Source: Pseudomonas fluvialis
GTDB taxonomy: Bacteria; Pseudomonadota; Gammaproteobacteria; Pseudomonadales; Pseudomonadaceae
Reading direction: 5' to 3'
Assembly (NCBI RefSeq): GCF_002234375.1
Contig: NZ_NMQV01000003.1
Location: 62,001-126,000, forward strand
DNA length: 64,000 nt
Shown: piece by piece, positions 17,327 through 26,129 of the stretch
How the letters are laid out: every line of letters begins with the position of its first letter
How positions within the stretch are numbered: the stretch's first letter is position 1
Notes under the pieces: generated by a model
What the model was told of the DNA's origin: nothing
Databases searched by the model: none
Seen by the model: the letters and a program-made list of their open reading frames with translations, nothing else
Translations under genes and position numbers: made by a program

Positions 17327-18487
17327 ATGGTTTCTGCGCTGAATTTTGCGCGGCTGGGGCGTTTGTCCCTGGCTTTGTTGCTGGGCCTGTTCTGTCTGGC
17401 ATTCTACCTGCCGCTCTCATCCAAGGCGGTCAACAATATCTTCTATATCGGCTTGGCTGTGCCGATGCTGCTGTGGCTGTTGGCACGTCCCCGTGCGCTG
17501 GTCGAGCTGCGCCCGTTCGCCTGGCTGTTTGGTCTGTTGGCGCTGATGGTGGCGCTGGATGCCGGTGACCCGGCCGGCCTGAAGAAGGCGTTGTACCTGA
17601 TGCTGTTCTTTGTGGCCTGCCTGTTCCTGTCGGCACGCTATTGGGCGCTGCATGCGCCTTTATTGCTGTTTGCCTTGTGCAGCCTGGGTTTGTTGTTGTT
17701 TGCACTGACCGACTGGCTGTGGATATGGACGCATAGTGGCCAATGGATTCGTTATGGGCGTTTTCTTGGCGAATCACTGAACCCGGTGTACTTCTCCCTG
17801 CTGCTGGGTTTTGCCCTGTTGTACCTGTGGCTGTTCCACATAGCCGAGCGTCTGCAGCAGCGCTCGACCTGGCTGATGTTGCTGGGGCTGTTCGTGCTGA
17901 GTGTGCTGCTGGTGCTCTGTGCGAGCATTTTTCAGTCGCGCTCGACGTTGCTGGGCTATGCCGTGTTCTTTGCTGGTTTTCTGCTCTACAAGCGCCTGTT
18001 CTTGCTCGGGTTGGTGCTTGGTCTGGGGCTGTTGCTGCTTGCCGTGCTCAGTGGCGTGGATGACCTGTTGTTGCAGCGCGGCCTGAGCTACCGACTGGAT
18101 ATCTGGCAGGCCGCGCTACAGCGTTGGTTGGGCGAGTGCAGCCTGTGGTGGGGCTGTGGCAATGACGGTGCACTGTTGCTGGGCCATTTTCATCACCCGC
18201 ACAGTGGCTACCTGGCCATGCTCTACCGCAATGGCCTGGTGGGCGCGTTGCTGTTTCTGATCTTTGCGCTGCTCTATCTGCGTTATGCGCGATCGCCTGG
18301 CGCGCCCTGGCTACTCTTGTCGCTGTTTGGTTGGGGTAGCCTGCTGACGACGACCAACGGTGTGCTGACCTCACCGCAGCCACTGTGGATCTATTTCTGG
18401 TTACCTACCTTCATGGCCATCATTGCCGGCCAGCCGCAGGCGCTCCAGCGTTACCTGCAGCGTCGTGATCAGGCGCTGCGTTCGTAG
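17327..18487 (+). CDS. waaL: O-antigen ligase, WaaL-like
   Basis: 386 residues, very hydrophobic, with around ten or more membrane helices and a periplasmic loop. The Wzy_C/O-antigen ligase pattern is present: QSRSTLLGY, then WWGCGNDG and HHPHSGYLAMLYRNGLVG with the HxxxG-type histidine region. It would join undecaprenyl-linked O-chains to the lipid A core at the periplasmic face of the inner membrane. Position just before a PA4998-like kinase and msbA matches PA4999 waaL. No wzx or wzy is found in this window, so the O-chain itself must be made elsewhere. Its 3' end overlaps the convergent kinase gene by 19 bp. Confidence 0.8.
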   Translation: MVSALNFARLGRLSLALLLGLFCLAFYLPLSSKAVNNIFYIGLAVPMLLWLLARPRALVELRPFAWLFGLLALMVALDAGDPAGLKKALYLMLFFVACLFLSARYWALHAPLLLFALCSLGLLLFALTDWLWIWTHSGQWIRYGRFLGESLNPVYFSLLLGFALLYLWLFHIAERLQQRSTWLMLLGLFVLSVLLVLCASIFQSRSTLLGYAVFFAGFLLYKRLFLLGLVLGLGLLLLAVLSGVDDLLLQRGLSYRLDIWQAALQRWLGECSLWWGCGNDGALLLGHFHHPHSGYLAMLYRNGLVGALLFLIFALLYLRYARSPGAPWLLLSLFGWGSLLTTTNGVLTSPQPLWIYFWLPTFMAIIAGQPQALQRYLQRRDQALRS

Positions 18488-19071
18488 CGCTGCAACAGTT
18501 CGTCGAGCGGGAAGTCGACCAGCTGCTTGCGTTTGAGATAGTGACGCAGGTGCTGGAAGTTGCGCTTGATCTGCCAGCTGTTCAGCGGCCGACGCTTGTG
18601 TTGTAGGTCGAGGATGTCGATCAGGCCGTAGTTACCACTAGGCAACTGCAGAATGTTGCCCAAGTGCAGCGAACGAAAGTAGACGCCCTGGCGATGTAGG
18701 TGACGAATGAAGCGGGCCAGCGAATCGAGCAGTGGCATGACCTGCTGCGGGTCGTCGATGAACAGCTGTTCGACGGACTGCCCGGGCAGCGGTTCGTAGA
18801 GGCAGCCGCTGAGGCCCTGGTCGCGGTCGATCCAGAACAGCTCGACAACCCGCGGTACGGCAATTTCCTGGGCCTGCAGGCGGCGGGCATTGTTGGCGAA
18901 GCGTCGTGCCGCAGGTTGCAAGCGGGCCAGCAGCGGGTGGCGACGGGTATGGAAAATCTTCAGGAACAGGCCGTTGTCCAGCGCGACTACCTTGGGTCCC
19001 CGGCCATCCTTTTCCAGTACCTTGCCATGGGCCAGCCAGCTTTCCAGTTGTTGCGCTGTTACAATCCGCAT
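18469..19071 (-). CDS. Small LPS kinase-like protein (PA4998-like)
   Basis: 200 residues with a kinase-like fold: LFLKIFHTRRH (Lys of the N-lobe), YFRSLHLGNILQL as a loop equivalent in which the usual HGDL is replaced by RSLHLGN, and YGLIDILDLQ for the metal-binding Asp. The missing Asp of the catalytic loop makes activity uncertain. ATG 19071 has GAGGAAA upstream. It is divergent from msbA with only 35 bp between starts and convergent with waaL, the same organisation as PA4997-PA4999. A role in core phosphorylation or assembly is inferred from context. Confidence 0.7.
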   Translation of the reverse strand: MRIVTAQQLESWLAHGKVLEKDGRGPKVVALDNGLFLKIFHTRRHPLLARLQPAARRFANNARRLQAQEIAVPRVVELFWIDRDQGLSGCLYEPLPGQSVEQLFIDDPQQVMPLLDSLARFIRHLHRQGVYFRSLHLGNILQLPSGNYGLIDILDLQHKRRPLNSWQIKRNFQHLRHYLKRKQLVDFPLDELLQRYERSA

Positions 19072-19106
19072 CGTTTTCCTCTAGCCAGTCTTGTGGGGCT
19101 TGCCGT

Positions 19107-20930
19107 ATGGCCAATTCTACCCAGCAATCCAGCCTGAAGGTGTATTTGCGGTTGCTGCGTTATGTTGTTCCCTACTGGGGGGTCTTTGCCCTCAGTATTC
19201 TCGGCTTCCTGATCTTTGCATCTACCCAGCCGATGCTGGGCTACATGCTCAAGTACTTTGTCGATGGCCTGTCCAATCCGGAGGCCAGTCTGTTTGCCAA
19301 TGTGCCCTGGTTGCTGGAGCATGCCCCCTGGCTGGCGCAGCTCAAGCTGCTGCAGGCAGTGCCGCTGCTGATCGTACTGATCGCCGTGTGGCAGGGTGTG
19401 GGTTCTTTCCTCGGTAACTATTTTTTGGCCAAGGTTTCCCTGGGCTTGGTGCAGGATTTGCGCATCGCGCTGTTCAACAATCTGCTGACCTTGCCCAACC
19501 GCTATTTTGACAACCACAACTCTGGGCACCTGATTTCGCGGATTACCTACAACGTCACCATGGTCACCGGTGCCGCGACCGATGCCATCAAGGTGGTGGT
19601 GCGCGAAGGCATGTCGGTAGTTTTTCTGTTTGCCACGTTGTTGTGGATGAACTGGAAGCTGACGTTGGTCATGGTGGCCATCCTGCCGCTGATCGGTTTG
19701 ATGGTGGTCAGCACCAGCCGCAAGTTTCGCAAGCAGAGCAAGAAGATCCAGGTAGCCATGGGCGATGTCACGCATGTCGCCTCCGAGACCATCCAGGGCT
19801 ATCGCGTGGTGCGCAGCTTCGGTGGCGAGGCTTACGAGCAACAGCGTTTTCATGACGCCAGTGAGGAAAACCGTCGCAAGCAACTGAAGATGGTCAAGAC
19901 CAATGCGGTCTATACGCCCAGCCTGCAGTTGGTGATCTACAGCGCCATGGCGGTGCTGATGTTCCTCGTGCTGTTGTTGCGTGGTGATGCCAGTGCGGGT
20001 GACCTGGTGGCCTACATTACCCTGGCAGGTCTGTTGCCCAAGCCCATTCGCCAGCTCTCGGAAGTCAGCTCGACGGTGCAGAAAGGTGTCGCTGCCGCGG
20101 AAAGTATCTTCGAGCAACTGGATGAGCAACCAGAAGTCGATCATGGCAGCCAGGAGCGCGAGCGAGTCAGTGGGCGTGTCGAAGTTCGCGAGCTGAGTTT
20201 TGCCTATCCAGGCACTGACAAGCAGGTCTTGCACAACATCAGCTTTACCGCCGAGGCAGGGCAGATGGTGGCGCTGGTCGGGCGTTCCGGTAGCGGTAAG
20301 TCGACGCTGGCCAACCTGATCCCGCGTTTCTACCACCATGATCAGGGGCAGATTCTCCTCGACGGGGTGGATGTCGAGGATTACACGCTGCGTAACCTGC
20401 GTCGGCATATCGCGCTGGTTACCCAGCACGTGACGCTATTCAATGACAGCGTGCGCAACAATATTGCCTATGGCGACCTGGCTGGCGCACCCTTGGAGGC
20501 TGTGCAGCGTGCGGCCAGCGATGCCTACGCCGCCGAGTTCATCGAGCAGATGCCACAGGGTTACGACACCCTGGTGGGGGAGAATGGCGTGCTGCTTTCC
20601 GGTGGCCAGCGTCAGCGCTTGGCGATTGCCAGGGCCTTGCTCAAGGATGCGCCCCTGCTGATCCTCGATGAAGCCACCTCGGCGCTGGATACTGAGTCCG
20701 AGCGGCATATCCAGGCGGCACTGGACAAGGTCATGCAGGGGCGTACCACCCTGGTGATCGCCCATCGACTGTCGACCATCGAGAAAGCCGATCTGATTCT
20801 GGTTATGGATCAGGGGCAGATCGTCGAGCAGGGCAATCATGCGCAACTACTGGCCTTGGGCGGGCACTATGCACGCCTGCATGCGCGCCAGTTTGCCGAG
20901 GATGGCGACAGCGCCGCCTCTCCCGCCTAG
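19107..20930 (+). CDS. msbA: Lipid A-core flippase, ABC exporter
   Basis: 607 residues starting MANSTQQSSLKVYLRLL at ATG 19107; the frame extends further upstream only through the kinase gene on the other strand. It has a six-helix ABC transporter membrane domain (to about residue 330) followed by an ATPase with Walker A GRSGSGKST, signature LSGGQRQRLAIARAL, Walker B LLILDEATSALD and the H-loop histidine in AHRLST. It flips lipid A-core across the inner membrane. Placement between core genes as in PAO1 (PA4997) supports the assignment. Confidence 0.95.
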   Translation: MANSTQQSSLKVYLRLLRYVVPYWGVFALSILGFLIFASTQPMLGYMLKYFVDGLSNPEASLFANVPWLLEHAPWLAQLKLLQAVPLLIVLIAVWQGVGSFLGNYFLAKVSLGLVQDLRIALFNNLLTLPNRYFDNHNSGHLISRITYNVTMVTGAATDAIKVVVREGMSVVFLFATLLWMNWKLTLVMVAILPLIGLMVVSTSRKFRKQSKKIQVAMGDVTHVASETIQGYRVVRSFGGEAYEQQRFHDASEENRRKQLKMVKTNAVYTPSLQLVIYSAMAVLMFLVLLLRGDASAGDLVAYITLAGLLPKPIRQLSEVSSTVQKGVAAAESIFEQLDEQPEVDHGSQERERVSGRVEVRELSFAYPGTDKQVLHNISFTAEAGQMVALVGRSGSGKSTLANLIPRFYHHDQGQILLDGVDVEDYTLRNLRRHIALVTQHVTLFNDSVRNNIAYGDLAGAPLEAVQRAASDAYAAEFIEQMPQGYDTLVGENGVLLSGGQRQRLAIARALLKDAPLLILDEATSALDTESERHIQAALDKVMQGRTTLVIAHRLSTIEKADLILVMDQGQIVEQGNHAQLLALGGHYARLHARQFAEDGDSAASPA

Positions 20931-20992
20931 ACCGCCATGCTGCTAGTCTGCGTTGAACAGGGATTTTCACGCAGGCCGGGGTGGGGTGGTGT

Positions 20993-21709
20993 ATGCAGCA
21001 TGTGCCGGTTCATACAGCGCAAATGCAACAGTGGTTGCTCTGTCCGGGGGACTGGGTCGAGCCACCCAACCAGCGGCGTGGTGGTCTGAGTGGTGTACAG
21101 CGTGTTCAGCTGGATGACGGTCGCCTGCTTTACCGCAAGCAGCAGGTCGGTCATCTCTATCACAGTTGGCGTCATCCGCTGGGCTACCCAACCCTGATGC
21201 GTGAGCGTGATGCGCTGTATGACTGTTTGCGTCTTGGCGTGCCGGTTCCCCCCCTTCTGCTGGCGCAGTGTGCGCGACAGGCCGGCCAGTGGCATGCCTG
21301 GCTAGTGACCGCTGACCTGACGGGTTTTGCCAGCCTGGAGCAATGCTATGCCGAGCAGCGTGAACGCGGCTGGGGAACGGAGCGACATGCGCAGATTCTC
21401 GAATGCCTGGGGCGCGCCGTGGGGCGCCTGAATGGCGCGCGTCGCCAGCACGGTTGTCTGTATCCCAAGCACCTGTTTGTCAGCCTGGCCGATGGTCCGC
21501 CAAACGTCGCACTGATCGATCTGGAGAAAAGTCGGCGTCGCCTGACTCGTGCGCAAGCCGCCCGCCACGATCTGCAGCAGCTATGGCGGCGCTGCGGTTG
21601 GCGAGGTGCCATGTGGCAAGCATTTTTGCGTGGATATCGCTACAGTTACGGCCCTTTGCCGCGCTTGCCGGCTGCACTCAGAGATGCGGGACTGGATGTA
21701 AATGCTTGA
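20993..21709 (+). CDS. LPS core kinase, InaA family
   Basis: 238 residues from ATG 20993 (GGGGTGGGG upstream). It has the family set YRKQQVGH with the N-lobe Lys, HGCLYPKHLFV and LIDLEKSRRR, closely resembling the protein at 228-974. It is probably another cytoplasmic kinase for core sugars. Its stop overlaps the mig-14 start by 8 bp, so the two are co-translated; with dnpA following, the three form a short operon downstream of msbA. Confidence 0.8.
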   Translation: MQHVPVHTAQMQQWLLCPGDWVEPPNQRRGGLSGVQRVQLDDGRLLYRKQQVGHLYHSWRHPLGYPTLMRERDALYDCLRLGVPVPPLLLAQCARQAGQWHAWLVTADLTGFASLEQCYAEQRERGWGTERHAQILECLGRAVGRLNGARRQHGCLYPKHLFVSLADGPPNVALIDLEKSRRRLTRAQAARHDLQQLWRRCGWRGAMWQAFLRGYRYSYGPLPRLPAALRDAGLDVNA

Positions 21710-22598
21710 TCTGCTGCGATTTCGTCGAGAACGAGGCTGGGAACCCTGCGATGCCGGCACCTATGCCGATGCCTGGGCCCAGTTTGGTGGCAGTGTTGCC
21801 ACGCATCCGCAGGTGGTGGAGCGCCTGGCTGCCTTTGCCGGCATACCGGTGCGCTACCTGGCCTGGGTCGAGAACGGCCAGTTGCAGGCTGCCATTGCCA
21901 CATGGGGGCGCCATCTGGCGTTGTCCAAGGATGTTCTGAAAAAACAGGGAAAACGTGGCCTGTTCGATCTGGGTAATGCCGAGCTGATCCTGCCCCTCGC
22001 GCCAGGTGCGCAGGTAGCCTTGCGGCATCGTGCGCGTTATCTGTCCGAGTTGATGGCACCGGGGATCACTACCCTGCAGGCGCAGCCTGAAGGTTTGGCC
22101 CTGGCGCGCGAGCCGGAACAGTACAGCAAGAAGTTTCGTTACAACCAGCGTCGCGAGCAGCGCCTGCTGGAGGAGGCCGGTGGGCTGATCCGGCCCATGC
22201 TGAGCTTGACGGCCAGCGAGCAGGCCAGCGTGTACAGCGAGCTATTCCAGCGGCGCTGGGGGTTTGCGGCAACCGGCCAGGAACACCTGGCGGAGGTCTT
22301 TGACCTGTTGCGCGAGTTCATGACCGGCTCGCTGATCTACCTCAATGACCAGCCGGTGGCCATCCAGATCCTTTACCGGGTCGAGGCGCCGCGCTGGATC
22401 AGCCTGGAGTACATCAATGGTGGCGTCGACCCGCAGCAGCGCGACTTTAGTCCGGGTAGCGTGCTCAGCTTCGTCAATACGCAGGATGCCTGGGCGGAGG
22501 CCCGGGCGCTGGGTAAGCCGTTGCGCTATTCCTTTGGTCGCGCTGATCGGGAGTACAAGGATCGCTGGTGTCATCGTGTCGCCTGCTACCAGACCTGA
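21702..22598 (+). CDS. mig-14: Mig-14 family protein
   Basis: 298 residues with a GNAT-like acyltransferase appearance; sections YSKKFRYNQRREQRLLEEAG and FSPGSVLSFVNTQDAW then PLRYSFGRADREYKDRWC are typical of Mig-14 proteins. In Salmonella and P. aeruginosa (PA5003), mig-14 contributes to resistance to antimicrobial peptides at the inner membrane. Overlap with the kinase gene upstream and dnpA downstream fits the PA5002-PA5003 neighbourhood. The biochemical reaction is not known. Confidence 0.85.
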   Translation: MLDLLRFRRERGWEPCDAGTYADAWAQFGGSVATHPQVVERLAAFAGIPVRYLAWVENGQLQAAIATWGRHLALSKDVLKKQGKRGLFDLGNAELILPLAPGAQVALRHRARYLSELMAPGITTLQAQPEGLALAREPEQYSKKFRYNQRREQRLLEEAGGLIRPMLSLTASEQASVYSELFQRRWGFAATGQEHLAEVFDLLREFMTGSLIYLNDQPVAIQILYRVEAPRWISLEYINGGVDPQQRDFSPGSVLSFVNTQDAWAEARALGKPLRYSFGRADREYKDRWCHRVACYQT

Positions 22599-22643
22599 TG
22601 TTTTGAGCGCTCTGAGAACCCCTTGCCATGCCGCGTGCCGATC

Positions 22644-24026
22644 ATGACCCGTCGTAAACAAGTCCTGTTGAAACACCATCGCCGCAACAAACGCCTGGTG
22701 TTGCTGCTGGCTTTGTTGCTGCTGGCGCTGAGCAGCCTGCTGGCTGTCTGGCTGCCACCGCTGCTGTTGGTATTGGGCTGGGTCGCTCACGAGGCTTGGT
22801 TTGCCGACCACCTGTTCTATGCGCCCGGTGACGATTATCGCTATGACTTTCCCGAGGACTGCCTGAGTATTCCTGCGCATATCGAGGGTGGACGACTGCA
22901 CGTCGAAGCGGCACTGCAGGGATATGACACTGTGCTGCTTGAGTTGCGTTTGACGGCTACCTGGCTGGGGCGCTGGCTCGATCCCTATGTGCGCCTCGGC
23001 AGTGATCGCCAGGATTTCGAACGTGGTGTGGCCGGGCGGCGTTACCTCAACCTTTCCGGCCTGCCTGTGGCAGACCTGGCTATTGCGCCGCGCTTCTGTC
23101 GCATCGAGGGGGCGTTGCGCGTGCATGCCATGCGCAATCCGGATTTTGCCGAGCAACGCCTGTTGATCATTGCCCCCCATGCCGACGATGCCGAGCTGGC
23201 CGCTTTCGGCCAGTACAGCCGTTGCGCGGAGGCGGCCATCGTCACGCTCACCCAGGGCGAGATCGAAGCCGAAGCCTATCAGCGCCTGGGGTTGGATAGG
23301 GCGGCAGCAGCACGTCTGAAGGGCCGCCTGCGCAGCTGGGACAGCCTGGCGGCCCCGCTCTGGGGGGGCGTAGAGCAAACGCGCTGTGTGCAGCTCGGCT
23401 ACTACTGCCTGCAGCTGAGTGCCATGGCCGAGCAACCGCAAACGCCGTTCGGCTCGCGGGAGTCCGCTGAGGCTGACGTGCGTAGCGTGCGCCGGCACAA
23501 CCCTTTGTCTCTACCAGGCGACAAGGATGGCCAGCCGACCTGGGATAACCTAATTGCCGATCTGGTCGCGGTGATCGAGCATTATCGCCCCGAGGTACTG
23601 CTGGCTCCGCATCCGGAGCTGGACCCGCACCCTGATCATGTCGCTAGCACCCGTGCCGTGCTCGAAGCCTGCGCGCAAAGTACCTGGCAACCGGACACGC
23701 TGTTGCTCTATGCCAACCACCTGCACGACAACGATCGCTGGCCGATGGGCCCTGCGGGGTATGGCATTGCCTTGCCGCCAGTTTTCACCCCACTGCCGGG
23801 GGACCGCCTGTGGAGCCCGCTGCTGAGCGCCGAGCAACAGCTGGACAAAGCCATGGCGCTTGGTTTGCAACATGACCTGCAGGGCGCGCTGCCCCTGAAG
23901 AGACGCCTGCGGCGGTGGATTCAGCAGGCGCTGGCCGGGCGACGCTGGCCCGCCACGGGGGAGAACGAATTCTTCCGCAAGGCGGTGCGCCGCCATGAGC
24001 TGTTCTGGGTGAGGCCCCTTGGCTGA
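22644..24026 (+). CDS. dnpA: PIG-L family de-N-acetylase (DnpA-like)
   Basis: 460 residues from ATG 22644, with one membrane helix (about 17-48, Leu-rich) and a LmbE/PIG-L deacetylase domain. Zinc-site motifs are APHADDAELAAFG (about 178-190) and PHPELDPHPDHVAST. In P. aeruginosa DnpA (PA5002) is linked to LPS modification and antibiotic persistence; it presumably removes an N-acetyl group from a core amino sugar. It follows mig-14 as the last gene of the LPS locus, and its stop codon lies inside a strong hairpin terminator. Confidence 0.88.
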   Translation: MTRRKQVLLKHHRRNKRLVLLLALLLLALSSLLAVWLPPLLLVLGWVAHEAWFADHLFYAPGDDYRYDFPEDCLSIPAHIEGGRLHVEAALQGYDTVLLELRLTATWLGRWLDPYVRLGSDRQDFERGVAGRRYLNLSGLPVADLAIAPRFCRIEGALRVHAMRNPDFAEQRLLIIAPHADDAELAAFGQYSRCAEAAIVTLTQGEIEAEAYQRLGLDRAAAARLKGRLRSWDSLAAPLWGGVEQTRCVQLGYYCLQLSAMAEQPQTPFGSRESAEADVRSVRRHNPLSLPGDKDGQPTWDNLIADLVAVIEHYRPEVLLAPHPELDPHPDHVASTRAVLEACAQSTWQPDTLLLYANHLHDNDRWPMGPAGYGIALPPVFTPLPGDRLWSPLLSAEQQLDKAMALGLQHDLQGALPLKRRLRRWIQQALAGRRWPATGENEFFRKAVRRHELFWVRPLG

Positions 24027-24052
24027 AGCCTTGTGTGGCTTCAGCCAAGGGG
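24015..24052. terminator. Bidirectional hairpin between dnpA and the RTX gene
   Basis: Perfect 16-bp stem (ccccttggctgaagcc and its complement) with a 6-base loop TTGTGT. It lies between convergent genes and includes the dnpA stop. No long T-tract follows, so it may act together with other factors. Confidence 0.7.
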
Positions 24053-24054
24053 AT

Positions 24055-25995
24055 TTAGGCCAGTAATAGATCGGCTGCGCTTAGGTTGGTAATGCCGACA
24101 AGCTTGATGGAAAACTCAGGCTGCTGATCCCCACCAGCATTGCCGTAGAGAATCAGATCACTGCCATCGGTTTCGTAGCGCAGTTGTTTTACACCAGAAA
24201 AGGCCTCTTCACCGACAAAGCTGTAGCCTTTCAACGCTTTGAAATCGAGCAGATCTTCGCTTCTGGTGAAGTCCATGATCACATCTTGCCGCTCTGCCAG
24301 GCCAAGCTCTTTGAGCGAGGTAAAACGGAAGGTGTCCTTGCCGCCGCCGCCAGTCATCGTGTCGGCGCCTATGCCGCCGATAATGATGTTGTCAGCATTG
24401 TTGCCAATGATGATGTTATCGGCAGCATTGCCGGTCAAGTTAAGGCGGGTGAGGCCAGTAGCACTGGCATCCAGGTTCTCCAGGTTATTGGCCAGACGCA
24501 ATGTTGTGGCCTGGCTGAGTGCAAACTCGCCACGCAGTTGCAGCGTGTCAATGCCTTGGTTGGCCAATTCGCTGATCTTGTCTTCCAAGACCACGACAGC
24601 TGTGTTGCCTTGTCCTTTAAGAGCGAGATCGACGATATAGGTGTCATCGCCTTGTCCGCCGATCAGTGTATCTATGCCGCCCGCGCCATCCAGAATATTG
24701 TTACCGGCATTGCCAGTAATTTTATTAGCCGCACTGTTGCCTGTTGCGTCGATATGGGCGCTGCCCAGCAGTTCCAGGTTTTCCAGATGTTCGCCCAGGG
24801 TCCAGCTTAGCCAGGCTTTCACGGTATCGATGCCCTGATTGGCAAGCTCAATGGTCTCGTCACCGATATTGTCGACTATATAAATATCATTACCGGCTCC
24901 GCCGAACATTTGATCTGCGCCAGTCCTGCCATCCAGTATGTTGGCGGCAGAGTTACCGTGTAGGATGTTGTTCAAGCTATTGCCGGTGGCGTCCGCTTTC
25001 TTGCTGCCGTAAAGCGTCAGGTTTTCGATATCACCCAAGGTTTCAATGGAGTAGCTAAAAGCTGTTTCGACTGTGTCAATGCCTGCGCCCCCTTTGATTA
25101 CAGGGTCTCTGTCCAGTAGGCGGATAACGTCATCACCATTTCCGGCGTCGACCACCAGTAGGCCGCGGCCACCTTTCAGTGTGAGATGATCATTGCCATC
25201 ACCTGAGTTGATGCGCAGTGTCTGCGTGGCTTTGTTTGAAAGTTCAATTTCAAAGGTATCGTCGCCGCTCCAAAAATCTTGCTGGCGGAGGGTTTGAATG
25301 TTGATTGTGCTATGGCTATCCAGGTATCGGGAGTCCTGGATTTCGAAAAAGCTCTTGTCGTGGAAGTCTGTACGGAACTTGCTTAGTGTTCCACTGACCT
25401 GAACGCCGCCCACGATGCTTCCACTGATGTTGAACGTGCCTTCAATGAGGTTGCTTTTTTCGATTTTCTGCGCGGTACTGTACAGTTTTGTAAGCGTGCC
25501 ACTTAGTATGCCGTATGCGGTGGAGTTGATCTCGCCTGCCAAGCCGGCAGTGATATTTCCATATTCGGCATCCCTTGATTTTCCAAAGATGTCGACTCTG
25601 TAGTCTTTAATTGTTCCGCCTTGGTAATTGATCTCTAAGTAGTCATGGTTGTCGGTTATATAGCTGTAGTTCAGGCTTCCGGTTATGCTTTCCCTGACGC
25701 CCGAAGGGATAGCCAGTATGACTGAGTTGGCAAGTGCTGTGCCGTACTCGTAATAATAATCCTGTCCGATTGTTGTGATGGTCCCGTTGTAGGTGCGGGT
25801 TGCACCATCTTCAAAGCGTAGGGTGGTTTTGCTGCTTGTGCTTCGGTAGGTGTCAAAGTAGTAATATGCCTCGTTGAACATGGCATTGACGCTCAATAGC
25901 GTACTCGCCGACTCGGACAGGCTTTCTGTTTCCGCCGCGTTGGCAATAAGGTGGTTCAGTGCGCCTTCGCTGAGTTTCAATTTTACATGTGCCAA
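24055..25995 (-). CDS. RTX calcium-binding secreted protein 1 (serralysin-type C-terminus)
   Basis: 646 residues. Start is TTG 25993-25995, supported by an AAGGAGG five bases away. The first ~250 residues are Tyr/Ser/Asn-rich and beta-like with no recognised enzyme domain. From about 265 onward there are GGxGxDxU calcium-binding repeats (GDGNDHL, GNGDDVIRL, GGAGNDIYI, GGQGDDTYI, GGGGKDTFRF) and an M10-type serralysin C-terminal module. It ends SAADLLLA, an acidic residue followed by hydrophobics as in type I secretion signals. No HExxH zinc motif is present. It is the last gene of the secretion locus and shares repeats, but not the N-terminal domain, with RTX proteins 2 and 3. Confidence 0.82.
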   Translation of the reverse strand: MAHVKLKLSEGALNHLIANAAETESLSESASTLLSVNAMFNEAYYYFDTYRSTSSKTTLRFEDGATRTYNGTITTIGQDYYYEYGTALANSVILAIPSGVRESITGSLNYSYITDNHDYLEINYQGGTIKDYRVDIFGKSRDAEYGNITAGLAGEINSTAYGILSGTLTKLYSTAQKIEKSNLIEGTFNISGSIVGGVQVSGTLSKFRTDFHDKSFFEIQDSRYLDSHSTINIQTLRQQDFWSGDDTFEIELSNKATQTLRINSGDGNDHLTLKGGRGLLVVDAGNGDDVIRLLDRDPVIKGGAGIDTVETAFSYSIETLGDIENLTLYGSKKADATGNSLNNILHGNSAANILDGRTGADQMFGGAGNDIYIVDNIGDETIELANQGIDTVKAWLSWTLGEHLENLELLGSAHIDATGNSAANKITGNAGNNILDGAGGIDTLIGGQGDDTYIVDLALKGQGNTAVVVLEDKISELANQGIDTLQLRGEFALSQATTLRLANNLENLDASATGLTRLNLTGNAADNIIIGNNADNIIIGGIGADTMTGGGGKDTFRFTSLKELGLAERQDVIMDFTRSEDLLDFKALKGYSFVGEEAFSGVKQLRYETDGSDLILYGNAGGDQQPEFSIKLVGITNLSAADLLLA

Positions 25996-26100
25996 CTTGG
26001 CCTCCTTGACAGTTGATCGCTAAGAAAATTCTGAACAAGCCGCTGTTTCTCGAAGTCACTGCCTTGCTGTTCGCATGGTTACTGACTGTGTTTTTGGGGA

Positions 26101-26121
26101 AGGGATTCTCAGATAATCCCT
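26101..26121 (-). terminator. Weak hairpin after RTX gene 2
   Basis: Seven-base stem (agggatt/aatccct) with a 7-base loop just after the stop of the RTX 2 gene on the minus strand, followed by a C/A-rich stretch. It may attenuate transcription into RTX gene 1. Confidence 0.35.
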
Positions 26122-26129
26122 AGGGGTCG

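Noticed and set aside
1..24052. Searched for IS elements or an integrase at the island edges
   Set aside because: No transposase or integrase frame and no terminal inverted repeats were found near 5083 or 9604.
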